A DNA stretch of 64,000 nucleotides. Source: Hermatobates lingyangjiaoensis. Its lineage: Eukaryota; Arthropoda; Insecta; Hemiptera; Hermatobatidae. A program made the translations under genes and the position numbers. The stretch is from contig JAPFBL010000561.1 in NCBI GenBank assembly GCA_026182355.1, positions 1 through 64,000 of the forward strand. The letters run 5' to 3'. Positions within the stretch are counted from its first letter, which is position 1. The number at the start of each line of letters is the position of its first letter. Under the pieces are notes generated by a model. That model was not told where the DNA came from and did no database searches. It worked only from the letters and a program-made list of their open reading frames with translations. Shown here piece by piece: positions 36,671-51,100 of the stretch.

Positions 36671-39600
36671 GGAGTTAGAGAGAGAGAGAGGGAGAGAGAT
36701 GGAGTTAGAGAGAGAGAGAGAGAGAGAGATGGAGTTAGAGAGAGAGAGAGGGGGAAGGAGAGTGGGAGTGGTAGAGGGAGAGGTAGAGAGAGAGAGAGGG
36801 GGGGAGGGAGAGTGGTAGAGGTAGAGACAGAAAGGGAGAGAGATGGAGTTAAAGAGAGAGGGGGGAGAGTGGGTAGAAGTAGAGAGAGAGAGAGAGGTAG
36901 TGAGAGAGAGGGAGTGAGATGAGGTAGAGAATGAGAGGGAGAGATATATGGAGTTAGAGAGAGGAAGGAGGGAGAGTGAGAGAGATAGAGGAAGAGAGAG
37001 TGTGGTTGGGATAGTGGGAGAGGTAGATGTAAAGAGATAGAAGGAGAGAGAGAATGCTAGAGAGTGATAGAGGGAGAGAGGGAGGGAGAGGGGTGGGGCA
37101 GAAAAAAAGGAATAAAAAGAGGGATATAAAAACCAGGAGGGAGATATGATAACAGGGAGATAGAATAGTATGAGGAGGTAATTTAAATAAACAGAGCTAG
37201 AGAAGAAAGAGAGAGGGGAGAGGATGAGGTGAGAGAGTGACAGACAGTATGAGGGACTGCTTGAAAACAGTTCGTCATCACGAGAACCAGAAAAGTAATG
37301 AGAACGCTGGAGATATGTTTTCAGTCTGGTAAAACCAAGATCAAGTTTCATTAATATCAATAGTAGATGATATACTATTACTGGAATAAAACACTACACG
37401 TGAAATACCAAATACAACACACACACAATAGCCGTAAATATTATATATATATATTTAATATATATTCGTATATTTGAAGAACAGTCCTTCGTTCAAATAA
37501 CATGTGAGAAGAAATATAATCATTGAACAACAAAACGTATGGTGTTGATGTACTAGTTCTGGTTTTGAATTAAAAGACTCTTATAGGGTTTGGAAAAGTT
37601 ATCAGAAATAAAATAAAAAAAGAATAGGCCGTAAATTCAATCATATATATTATATATATATATATATATACAAAACTAAAGTTTATCAGGACTCGGTCAG
37701 TTCTTCAGGTTCAAATTAAACTCTCATTGCCAACGTTTCTGTTTTTATTTAAAACCTTTTCCATAGATGGTGCAGGGATTTTGAATGAGTAACTGACTTA
37801 GTACAGGCTCGGGGCCGACGGCTAAATGTTTCTCTTCGACTTACTCAGATTTATTCACCTTCGTAAATTAATAGAGTATCAGAATATGTATTGAACCCCG
37901 AACAGACCAGTCCATAGATGAGGAAGTAAGCCTCTGAACTACCCTGACACTTTATTTAGAACCGTTACAAGCACAAAAGACAGAAATCCTATAAGCATAG
38001 AAGATAGAAGAAAAAAATCTGTAGTTCCCTAGGTTATGTTGCAGTGCAGTCCCACAAGGGAACACACTTAGGCCTTTGTGATACCACACAATGAAGATTG
38101 ATTCTACAGTGGGAGTCGTAAATTTTGCCTAACTCAAGTGTATTTAGAGTAGGGATCTTTAACGAGCACCTGACATCGTACAGGCTCGGGACCGACAGTT
38201 TAACATCATTCTCGAAGTGACGAAGTGCTCAGATTTATTCACCTCCCTCGTGAATAAATCGAGGACCAGGTGAGGATCGAACCCCGGTCCTATCAGTTCA
38301 GAGGCGAGCACATAACCACTGAGCTAGCCTGACCCCTCTGTAGTTCCCTAACATAGCACTTCAGTTTAATTCAGTTCTGGGGAGAAAAAAACCACCTGTA
38401 AACTAACAAAACCTTTCAAACATGAAATAACTCCAGTGATTTCTAAGTTAGTACAATCAGTTATTATGTGGTATTTACACATTGTAGGCTAAAAAGGTAA
38501 TGAAATGTTCTCCACATATAGAAATTTAATAATACAAAAAAACGCAATTAGAAAACTTAGTGTTTTAATAGAACACTATGTTTTTGAAATGTGTTGTTTA
38601 CATTATTAAATTTCGTCCTTCTTGAATACATACATATATTTAAAATGTGTGTCTGATTTCACTTAATTTAGCTTCTTTAATCAAGATGATCTATCTTTGA
38701 TTTGATTTCACTTTCCCTAGCTTCTTTAATCAAGATGATCTAATCTTTGATTTGGATTGATTTCACTTTCCCTAGCTTCTTTAATCAAGATGATCTATCT
38801 TTGATTTGATTTCACTTTCCCTAGCTTCTTTAATCAAGATGATTATCTTTGATTTGATTTCACCTTCCCTAGCTTCTTTAATCAAGATGATCTATCTTTG
38901 ATTTGATTTCACTTTACATAGTTTCTTTAATCAATATGATCTAATCTTTGATTTAAATTGATTTCACGTTACATAGCTTCTTTAATGAAATACCAGAGGA
39001 GCAACAAGAGGTCACTCCGCCGGTTGTCCAAGCGTGTCCAAGGTGGACTTCATGGAGGCTGGTATGAAATAACATAAGTCATACAAATAAAAGAACTGAA
39101 AATCCACAAACTTAGCTGGAGGAACGGAGCTTCCTTCAACCTGCCAATAGTATAAACAGATCTGAAGGCGGTAGCGAACTTGTCTCTGAAAGCTTGCGTG
39201 TAGAGGTCAGCAACAAAACAGCTCGTCTGCATCTCCAATACAAACCTTGACGGCGCGTACAAATCGGAGACCTTCAAAAGATGATCCATGGAGCACCCCC
39301 GAATGGACAGGTAGGGTCATCGACTTTCTTAAAACGATATAGATAACGCCTGAAATCTTCATGGCCAGTAAGGACATGCACGAACCAATTATCAAACGCA
39401 GTGTTACTGGAACGAATTCTAGAATCCACAGAGGGAAAGAAACGAAAAGTCCATCGGCCAATAGAAACCGTTAAGCCTGTCAACCTTTCGGTCATTCCAT
39501 GAGTAAAGCACAACAGATCGATGCTTTTTAACGTGAGACCCTTTAGCCGCATCAGCAAGCCCACTACAACCCTCCTATTAGAAGGGCTGCGACGAGCCAC

Positions 39601-42600
39601 GGATGCACCATTCCACCCTTGACCTGTTTTGATTTATCATCATATTTATCAACCTTTCGGCCATTCCATGAGTAAAGCACAACAGATCGATGCTTTTTTA
39701 ACGTGAGACCCTTTAGCCGCATCAGGAAACCGACTACATCTCTCCTATATTAGAAGGGCTGCGACGAGCCACGGATGCGCCCAAGGTGGACCTCACGGAG
39801 ACAGAACCCACGGCACCACATCATGCATAAATACAAAAAAAAAATTAAGAAAAAGAAATGACAAGGGAAAAGAAAGAAGGAAAAGAAAACAGAAATTAAG
39901 GGAAAGAAAATGACAAGAAGGAAAAATAAATAAAAAAAAATTAAGAGAAAGAAACTCAAAAAAGAGACCGTCGATCTCTTAGCCTTAACGTTGTCAGCTA
40001 TTCGTTAAAGATCCCTACTCTAAATACACTTGAGTTAGGCCAAAATTTATGACTCCCATTGTAGAATGTCCATTGTGTGGTATCACAAACGGCCAATGTT
40101 TGGCCCATGTGTGTTCCCTTGTGGGACTACCACTGCAACCTATCCTACACATCCTCAGGAAACCCTAAAAATATTTCTATGTTGAAACAAGTTTACTTGA
40201 ATACTTAAGATGCAAAACAGCAGAACAAATCTTACTGCCTGCCTAAATCACAAAATGGAAAAACATACATATTTTTTTGTTATGAAATAAAAGAACATTT
40301 GACCTGAGTTGGCCGACAATCAATTTTTTTTTACAATAACCCTTGTCATAAACAAGAGCAATTAATTAATTAATCAATATAATTTAATTGTTTTTTTTGC
40401 AAAAAGAAAAACAAAACAAAAAATACAATAGCAACAGCACCTTAAAAAAGGAAAGAAAAACAAACAAAAACAAAAAAAAAAATTTACTAAAATCTAAAAA
40501 TCCGAACTGTATTTTTTTTTCCTGTTGTTCTTCTTACCTGGCTAAAACTCCCCATCAATGCTCCTTCACCAACAGCAGTATGAGAAAAAAAAATTAAAAA
40601 TAAAAATAAAAAAAATAAAAATAATAAAAAAAAACATTCATTAAAACAAAATGATGATGAATGACAACTACATAATTAATATAAAATAAAAATAAAAATT
40701 ATAAAAAAAAAATCATGCAACATGCTGATCATATGCAAATGTTATAATGGCGTTATTATACAATTCGAATTGAGTGTATATACAAAAGGTTAATGATTTG
40801 AATACAAAGCTTTTGGTACACGCAATTTAAATGTTAACACTACAATGGTTCAGTTTTGTTTTATACCCAAATTGTATATACAACATGCTCTAAAGACGTA
40901 TAATAGATAATCTTTGAAATAGTTTAGCATAATGTAAGTTTGTGAGTGAACTAAATGGAATATAAAAGTTTACTCCTTAGGTTGTATGAGAGGGAACCTA
41001 GAAAGTAGGTTCCAAGAACCTAGAAAGTTGAGTAGAGCATGAAAGTCAATGGATTAGTCCGTAAGAGCTGTAAGAATGATAGAAAGAACCTAAAGGGTTT
41101 TTCTCGAAAACCTAAAGGGTTTTCTCTGTTAGCATAGAGTAAGTGAAAACCTAGAGAGTAGTAAGTGACGCAGCGGTCCCTGAAAGCCTCGACAGTGGAC
41201 AATGAGAGCCAAGAGTTGTGATTGGGAGAATCCAAAAATTAGGTTTATAAGATTACAAAGAGTGGTGAAAACCTAGAAAGTAGGTTCCAAGAACCTAGAA
41301 AGTCGAGTAGAGCATGAAAGTCAATGGATTAGTCCGTAAGAGCTGTAAGAATGATAGAAAGAACCTAAAGAGTTTTTCTCGAAAACCTAAAGGGTTTTCT
41401 CTGTTAGCATAGAGTAAGTGAAAACCTAGAGAGTAGTAAGTGACGCAGCGGTCCCTGAAAACCTCGATAGTGGACAGTGAGAGCCAAGAGTTGTGATTGG
41501 GAGAATCCAAAAATTAGGTTTGTAAAGATTACAAAGAGTGGTGAAAACCTAGAAAGTAGGTTCCAAGAACCTAGAAAGTCTAGTAGAGCATGAAAGTCAA
41601 TGGATTAGTCCGTAAGAGCTGTAAGAATGATAGAAAGAACCTAAAGAGTTTTTCTCGAAAACCTAAAGGGTTTTCTCTGTTAGCATAGAGTAAGTGAAAA
41701 CCTAGAGAGTAGTAAGTGACGCAGCGGTCCCTGAAAACCTCGATAGTGGACAGTGAGAGCCAAGAGTTGTGATTGGGAGAATCCAAAAATTAGGTTTGTA
41801 AGATTACAAAGAGTGGTGAAAACCTAGAAAGTAGGTTCCTAGGGAGTGATCTGTAAGAGTCAATATAACAGCCTAGTGAATGATTAGAAGAACCTAGGGG
41901 GTTTTCCTCGAGTGCCTAGGGAACAATAGGTGGAACCTAAGGAGTGCTCTGTTAGCATAGAGTAAGTGAGAACCTAGGGAGTACTAAGTGAGGTAGTGGT
42001 CCCTCAATGCCTGGACAATGGGAAATGACATCCAAGGGAGTAACTGGTCTAAAGGTGACGACATAGGAAGTCATTTGTTAGATTATATCCATCTAAATGA
42101 GAATCTACGGAGCGGGTCAAAAGAGCCTAGGGAGTTGACGTGGGAATGAGATAGAGCCATGTGGGATAGTCAGGGTGTAGTAGGGAATGTATGAGAACCT
42201 ATGGAATGGGTCCCAAGAGCCAGCCAAAGAGTGGACCGTCAGGAATAGAAAGTGAACCGTCAGGAATAGGAAGTGAACCGTCACAGCAAGCCGAGGGAGT
42301 GGTTCTTCAGAATACTATGAAGCAATCGGGAGAACCTAGGGGTAGTCCACAAGACGGACTAATCTGGGTTAGCCAGAGTGTAGTAAGGAATGTATGAGAA
42401 CCTATGGAATGGGTCCCAAGAGCCAGCCAAAGAGTGGACCGTCAGGAATAGGAAGTGAACCGTCACAGCCAGCCGAGGGAGTGGTTCTTCAGATACTAGG
42501 AAGCAATCGGGAGAACCTAGGGCGTAGTCCACAAGACAGACTAATCTGGGATAGCCAGAGTGTAGTAGTTATGGAATGTATGTTAACCTATGGAATGGGT

Positions 42601-43548
42601 CCCAAGAGCCAGCCAGGGAGTGACCAGTACAGCCAACCGAGGAATGGTTCTTCAGATACAAGGAAGCAATCGCGAGAACCTAGGGAGCAGTCCATGAGAT
42701 AGAGTGATGTGGGATAGCCAGAGTGTAGTAGGGAATGTATGAGAACCTATGGATGGGCCCCAAGAGCCAAAGAAGTAAACCGTCACAGCCAGCCGAGGGA
42801 GTGGTTCTTCAGATACTAGGAAGCAATCAGGAGAACCTTGTGAGTAGTCCAAGAGACAGATTAATCTGGGATAGCCAGAGTGTAGTAGGGAATGTATGAG
42901 AACCTATGGATGGGCCCCAAGAGCCAAGGAAGGGAACCATCACAGCCAGCCGAGGGAGTGGTTCTTCAGATACAGGGAAGTAGTCGGTTAGGTCATAAAA
43001 CTTGAGTGAGATCCTAGGTAGAAGGCTACTTTTTGGATTAGAGCACAGCCTCCTGTATTCATCTGATACATCTCGATTGACTTTGTAGAGCAACATAACA
43101 TCTACTTGTGAACATGAGCTAGGAGTAGTGTCGTTTCAGAGCAATGTACGTCAACAACTATTGGGTATAAAGAGAAGGCTTAGACTGCCTTCACTGATTA
43201 TAGAGAAAGCGGTTTTGCGGATGATGACTAGGGAGACTGGTTTAATATTAACCTTGGCAGGCCAGTGAGGTCGGTGCTCTGAAGACCCTCTAGGCGTGGC
43301 ATAGACCAGAGGATGTGGCGGTTGACACGGTCGGCAGAACCAGTGGCGAGAGCCTCGCGTTCGACTTGCCTGAAAGCACTGCTGGCATGCTCGCATCTCG
43401 CCCACTTCGTTCTGACAGTCGCGTACCATTCGGCGCGCATCGTCTGCCATCACGCTGTGCACTGAAACACAACACCATTACTAAAAACTGTCCCACCAGC
43501 GTCTTCCTTCACCTTGTCAGTATTGCCAACTCAGGCTACTTTTCTTTC

Positions 43549-43593
<45 letters not shown>

Positions 43594-44044
43594 AGTGATA
43601 GAGAGAGGACTGAGGCACTGACGAAGTCTGCCCTCCAATGCTGATTCCTTGAGGGAATATTTTTTTTTTTTGCGCTAAATAGTTATGCAACAGAATAAAT
43701 AGAGACAGGGATCAATTGATACTTGTTCAAAACAGTCTTCTTCTTAAATAGAGTTGCTGTTGTTCAGGTGGATTTTTTTGTTATAGTAATATTTAGCGAG
43801 TAATATTAGAAATTTTAACGTTCACACATCCATACACACACACAAACACACACACACACATACATACATACAATGATCAAACCACAATAAGGATAATGGA
43901 AAGCAAGACTAAGATCTTTCAACCGTAACAAGCAGTCTTCGTCAGAGTTAAAAACCCATGCTGCTTTCCCATTTTCTTATTGTGGTTTGATCATTGATTG
44001 TTATTTCACGTGTTTATGTGAAATCTTTTTATACATACATACGT

Positions 44045-44088
<44 letters not shown>

Positions 44089-44843
44089 GATCAAACCACA
44101 AAAAGAAATGGGAAAACAAGACTAAGATCTTTCAACCGTAACAAGCGGTCTTCGTCAGAGTCAAAACCCAACTGAACACTAGATGCAGAAAACATCTGCA
44201 TGAAAAAAGTTTTCTACTCCTCACCAGATGTTTTCTGCATCTAGTGTTCAGTTGGTTTTTGACTCTGACGAAGACCGCTTGTTACGGTTGAAAGATCTTA
44301 GTCTTGTTTCCATTTCTTTTTGTGGTTTGATCATTGATTGTTGTTTCACGTGTTTATGGAAATCTTTATATATTATATATATATATATAATGATCAAACC
44401 ACAATAAGAAATGGGAAAAACAAGACTTGTGTGGTTTGATCATTGATTGTTGTTTCACGTGTTTATGTGAAATCTTTTATATATATATATATATAAACTA
44501 GAATTTAAAAAGAACACATAGAAAGGAAATCACTGAACTCACTACTATATTTCGATGTCCTCGTCTTCAGAAAAAGAAGTGAATCGCTCCAAAGGCTGAT
44601 AACGACTGACTTGGCGTTCGAACTGAAGCACTCAAACAGTGTAGCCAACTTTCGGAGGATAGGTAAACAGGGAAGATAAAGAGATAAAAGCCAAATAAAA
44701 ATTGAAAAATGAAAACATTTAACTAAAATAAAATTAAAAGCTGATAACAACTTTAAAAAAAAAAAAATCAACGATTGAGGTTAAGCCCAGGAGCCGATCT
44801 ACCACCCAGAAGACTAATATATATATATATATATATATTATAT

Positions 44844-44875
<32 letters not shown>

Positions 44876-47800
44876 CTCAATACAGAAAAAGAAAGATAGA
44901 GAAATTAAAAGCACACACTTACAGTCTCTAATTTTCGGTTTGAACCGTCTTCAGGAGAGATAAGAGAGGGAAACAAGCGCACTGGTTCAGAGACGGTTGG
45001 AGACCCAGTGCGCTTGGTTTCCCTCTTTTATCTCTCCTGAAGACGGTTCAAACCAAAAATTAGAGACTGTAAGTGTGTTCATTTGATTTCTCTATGTTTC
45101 TTTTTCTATATTGAACTATATTTGTCCGTTTTGGATGGTATTTCCAACGAAAAAGTATATATATTTATATAGCTTCTCGATCACTGATATTTCAAATTCT
45201 CCGAAGGAGTTCTTGAGGATTTTGGTCATAAACATACAACTTTGATTATAAGCCGTCGTTCTAAATAAATAGTGTGTCCTCGAAAACAAGGTTTGTTTGT
45301 AAGATTTTGTTTTCCCTTAATTTCTTTTATTTTTGACTCTTTTTTCATTGTTTTGTAATGTTCTGTCTTTGTCACTGTCTGTGTGTTTTTGCTTGAATGC
45401 TCTGTATAGAGGTATCCGCCCAGAATTAGTTTTGTAATAGTGTGCTTATCTGTTTGAAAATTGGGTTTTGAGTGTTTTCGGAATAATTAATAATAAGTAA
45501 TTAGGTTTAAACAACAAATGTCTGTTTTGAAATAATGAATAATAACACTAGGTATTTTATGATATTTTTGTGGTTCTCTTCTTACTGATTTTTTTGTTTG
45601 TTTGGTTTGTTTTCTGTTGGTTGGTATCCGTGGATGTATTTATCTTGCTTTACTTATGTCGTTAATAAATTGTTTTTTTAGCCTTGAAAATGCCAAACAA
45701 CTTTTGGCCAAACGTCGACTTATAATCAAAGTTGTATATTTATGACCAAAATTCTCAAGAACCCCTTCGGAGAATTTATATATATGTATATTTAATAAAA
45801 AGATTTTACATAAACACGTGAAATAACAATCAATGATCAAACCACAATAAGAAATGGGAAAACAAGACTACGATCTTTCAACCCTTTCAACGGTTGAAAG
45901 ATCTTAGTCTTGTTTTCCCATTTCTTATTGTGGTTTGATCATTAATATGTATATTTGTATAAACTGGCAGCAGGTCTTCATATAAGCATGTATTGTTAAA
46001 TAGCAGAGCAGATTCTGCATTCACGATTTTTTTCAGCAATTAAAACAACAAATTCTTGTCATGAGATAGGAAAAATTTAAGACTTCCAATGTAGAATCTT
46101 TAAAAATTTAAGACTCCCAATGTAGAATCTTTAAAAATTTAAGACTCCTAATGTAGAATCTTTAAAAATTTAAGACTCCCAATGTAGAATCTTTAAAAAT
46201 TTAAACTCCCCAAAAATGTAGAAATCAAAAATTTGAATTCCTAATTTTTAGAATTAAAAAAAAGATTCTTGTAGAATAAAAAATTTAAGGCTCCTAATGT
46301 AGAACTTTAAAAATTTAAGACTCCTTAATGTAGAATCTTTAAAAATTTAAGACTCCTAATGTAGAATCTTTAAAAATTTAAGGCTCCTAATGTAGAACTT
46401 TAAAAATTTAAGACTCAATGTAGAATCTTTAAAAATTTAAGACTCCCAAATGTAGAATCTTTAAAAATTTAAGAGTCCCAATGTAGAATCTTTAGAATCA
46501 CTAATCAAACAAGTTATTATCACCCGCTAGGGATGGGTTTAAAATATATATATATATATATATTAAAAAATTTCACATAAACACGTGAAATAACAATCAA
46601 TGATCAAACCACAATAAGAAATGGGAAAACAAGACTTAGATCTTTCAACCGTAACAAGCGGTCTTCGTCAGAGTCAAAAACCAAACTGAGTTGTATATAT
46701 ATATATAAAAAAAAGAACCTCCTTGAAAGATGACGACGTTGTGAACAATAGTCCTGGCGTCTGCTAAGAGCTGACCAAGATGAGAGTACTGTCTCTCCCT
46801 CGCCTTTGAAATCATCCGACTCAAGTCCATGTTCTTGTGGATGAGATACTTGACTCGCCATGACTCATTGCCGATGTCCAGCTGAGCTCCGGGTGAGCCG
46901 ATGTGGATGGATCTGTGAAGCATGTCGCTGCCTTTCACAAGACACCCGTACTGTCAACAAAACAATATTTTAATCACAACAAACCCACTTGTAACTGACA
47001 ATTTTGCCAGTCCTTTAAGTAAGTTTTAAGTACAGTTAAGCTTAACTTAAGTAAGTTATGTAAGTTCAGTTAAGTTTTCAGTCCTTAAGGATTAAAGATT
47101 GAAGTCAGCTCTTAGGTATGAACATCCGGAGACCATCTTCCGGAAGCGCAAAGGGTCCTACTCCAAAAGTGCTAACTAGAGGGAGCCAACCTCCCACAAG
47201 TACACCTAACCACCAGAAGATGGAGAAAGGAAGTCACTTTATCCGAAACGTAGGGAGCCTAAATGACATTTCAATTATGGTTTGTGCGGATTTGACGGTG
47301 ACTATAGCACTGCGTCTTAAAAACTATTGTACTGGTTGGAGGGTTTCATATGTTCACCCTCCCTGTTTGTTAAAATGATAGATGAATATAACAAAGTAAG
47401 TGTTTTTCGCACTTATAACCAATTAATTCTCATGTAACTTAAATAACCATTAGCACACTTTCCAAGGTAAACTAATTTCCTTTTGTCTGATACTTTGAAA
47501 TTTGAGTGTACTTAACAACTCTGATTATAAAATAACCTTTTGTATGGATCCGTTGGTCTCAAAAATTTGTGTTAGTTCTCTATGTGAGTTGTAGATTGTT
47601 TTGGTAAATGTATTATAGTTCTTACTCTAATTTTAGCCCTGAAGATGATGTACAAATACATCGAAACGTTGGCCTAAGAAGGAGTTTATTTTCTTTTATT
47701 TGACCTAGCCCTCAATAACAAAACATAGAATATATATATATTATAGACCCCTCCCCCCCCATAATCAGCCGAATACATAAAATACATTATTTTTAATATA

Positions 47801-48123
47801 CTTCACTAAACTCACCCTTTCCTTGAGTAAGTTACAAGTGAGTAAAACAAGTCTGTTGAGTTTCTTTATCTTAATGTCCAATACTTCCGGCTTCTCGCAC
47901 ATCTGAAAATAAAATAACCATTTAGCATTATATATAAGGGTTTTGTTTGCAATACTAGCAACGTTTATGAATGTTTTTAAAGAAAGTTCAAATATTTAAA
48001 TACTTTCAATTTTTAAATATTGAAATGTTGACAATGTGAGTTTAATTTGAACCTGTTACGATAACTGACCGAGTCCCGATAAACTTTAGTTTTGTTTCTA
48101 TTCCACGGTTGATACTTTAATCA

Positions 48124-48158
<35 letters not shown>

Positions 48159-51100
48159 ATATATAACTAGAATTTTTAAAATAACACATAGAAAAGAAAT
48201 CACTGAACTCACTACTATGTTTGAATATATATATATATATGTATTTCGTTGAACAGCTGACCGTATTTCGCTGATGTCATTTTCTTCACTAGTTTTTCAA
48301 GGTTTCTGAATACCTTCTTCTTTCCTTCATCCAAACGTTGGAGAATGTTAATTAAGTTGGAACCGACATGTTTCGACTGGCTTCCAGTCATCTTCAGGGT
48401 GATTAATTAAAGAAAGAGAAAAAAAAAAAGAAGAAAAATACGGTCAGCTGTTCAACGAAATATGCTTAAATGAAGGACTGCTTCCAAATTTTACATATAT
48501 ATAAAGTTTCACTAAACCACCTGAAATAACAATAATGATAAACCAAATAAAAATAAAACAAGATAAGATCTTTCAACCGTAACAACGGTCTTCGTCAGAG
48601 TCAAAAACCCAATGACCAGTTGGGTTTTTGACTCTGACGAAGACCGCTTGTTACGGTTGAAAGATCTTAGTCTTGTTTTCCCATTTCTTATTGTGGTTTG
48701 ATCATTGATATATATATATATTTGCACTGCTGTACTTATATTGACAAATATAGAATATGCTTACAGAACAAAGTGCGCAGAGATACTTAGAGTTGGAGCC
48801 TGTGAGGTTACTGATGCACGACATATGATAGACCCGATGACAGCCGGAACAGCAGATCACATCACCTCCAGTATGACATTCGAAGCAGTACCAGTCATGC
48901 TTGTCACGTTCAGGCTGAAAGCAGGAAGAAGAGGGGGGAAGAGTTACAATGGTAAGGAGTGGGTAGAGCAAGTGTGAAGCGATGATGATCAGAAAGGTCA
49001 TGTGTAGGCATGGACGGGAAGGAAACGATCATGATCAGAAAGGTTATGTGTAGGCATGGACGGGAAGGAAGCGATCATGATCAGAAAGGTCATGTGTAGC
49101 CATGGACGGGAAGGAAGCGATCATGATCAGAAAGGTCATGTGTAGGCATGGACGGGAAGGAAGCGATCATGATCAGAAAGGTCATGTGTAGCCATGGACG
49201 GGAAGGAAGCGATCATGATCAGAAAGGTCATGTGTAGGCATGGACGAGAAGGAAGCGATCATGACCAGAAAGGTCATGTCTAGCCATGGACGAGAAGGAA
49301 GCGATCATGATCAGAAAGGTCATGTCCAGCCATAGATGGGAAGGCAATAAAGACACTGATCTGAGTGATTGTACCCGTTTTGGTATTATTCCGCGCACCC
49401 TGCTTCTTCAGCAATATCGCGACTAATAACAAACAGAACAGATTGATGCCTTTTAACATGAAAGCTCTTAACGCCGCATCTTGTGATTAACAAGCTCTAG
49501 CCTAGGATAGGGCAAACAAGCCTCCGAGATACGCCCAGTGATTGTACCCAAACATCCGATGGAAAAAAAACCATAAGGCTGACGTTTCAGCCCACGAGGG
49601 GATTGAACTCTGGTTCATTTTATTATTTGCCACCCATTTTAGTAATGGGCGAGCCCCATAACCTGTTGATTCTACATTATAAGTACCAAATTTAGCCTAA
49701 CTCAGGCATAGTTAAAGTAGGGATCTTTAACAAGTACCTGACATAGTACAGACTCGGGACCGATGCTTTAACATCCACTCGGAGAGACAGCATGCTCAGA
49801 TTTATTCACCTCCCGCATGAATAAATCGAGGACCAGGTGGGGATCGAACCCCGGTTCTATCAGTTCAGAGACGAGTACGTTCACCACTGAGCTAACCTCT
49901 CCCCCCCCCCCCCCCCCCCCCCCCCAGCTCATGAACTAAATAATAATATTAGTATTTGTTATTGACTTATAATTAATTAGTTGATTATTTTTCATTAGTT
50001 AATTGGTTTATTATATAATTCCCTCATAAGTTAATGACTGACTCATTAAATAATTGTACAATTAGTTGAGTTATTAGTTTTTGATTTATTTGGGACATTC
50101 AAGAAACGTGAGGATCAGCCTAGATTTTTCAGTAGGTCATATGTGATGGATAGGTGTACGGATTGTCAGGTCATTTATGACTAATAAAAGCCTCATGTTT
50201 TATTAGTTAATTTACTTATTAGCCAGTTGATATATTTGAGACATTCTACAAAAATGAGTCTCAGCGTTGCTTTTTCAGTAGGTCATATGTGATGGAATAG
50301 GTCATACCGTAAGGTTTGTCAGGTCATTTACGACTAATAAAAAGCTCAGTACTTTATTAGTTATTTGACTTATTAGCCATTTGACTTATTTGGGACATCT
50401 AACAAAAATGAGTCTCAGAGTTGCTTTTTCAGTAGGTCATATGTGCAGGAATAGGCCATACTGTAAGGTTTGTCAGGTCATTTACGACTAATAAAAGCCT
50501 CAGTTTTTTATTAGTTAATTGACTTATTTGGGACATTCTACAAAAGTGATTCTCAGCGTTGCTTTTTCAGTAGGTCATATGTGATGGAATAGGTCATACT
50601 GTAAGGTTTGTCAGGTCATTTACGACTAACAAAAGCCTGTTTTCGTTATCACAAGTCAACTCATACCGGACTGTCAGGCAGTTTGTATCCTTCCTGCTCT
50701 GTTCCTGCTTTGTTCCCCTTATTCGTCTTCCTCTTGATCATCTGCAAGAGATTATCTCTGATGCAATAGCTCAACTGTCTTGTTACTTCCTCTGAAACAA
50801 CAATCAACATGACGACATTAGGGGTGGAAACATTGACAAACGACCCATACAAACATATATACTAGCAAACCAAAAAGCTGTATTAATATGTGATCATATC
50901 AATAATTCCAAAAGTATGATAGTAATTTTATAATTATAGTTCTATAAATCTATAGAATGCCTAGGCATTTCATGCGTTTCATACTATGCCGGTAACTATA
51001 TATGCATATAAAGATTTCACATAAACACGTGAAATAACAATCAATAATCAAACCACAATATGAAATAGGAAAACAAGACTAAGATCTTTCAACCGTAACA

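Noticed and set aside
40515..40585. Possible extra ZMYND11 exon with donor CAG|GTAAGA
   Set aside because: No acceptor at a suitable distance, stops in the frames that would fit, and exons 8 and 9 already join in frame through the PWWP.
41020..41786. Three nearly identical 68-71 codon frames on the minus strand
   Set aside because: They follow from the three copies of a 275-bp repeat and have no protein features.
43315..43644. 109-codon plus-strand frame
   Set aside because: Shadow of the Cys4/PWWP exon on the other strand, running into poly-T.
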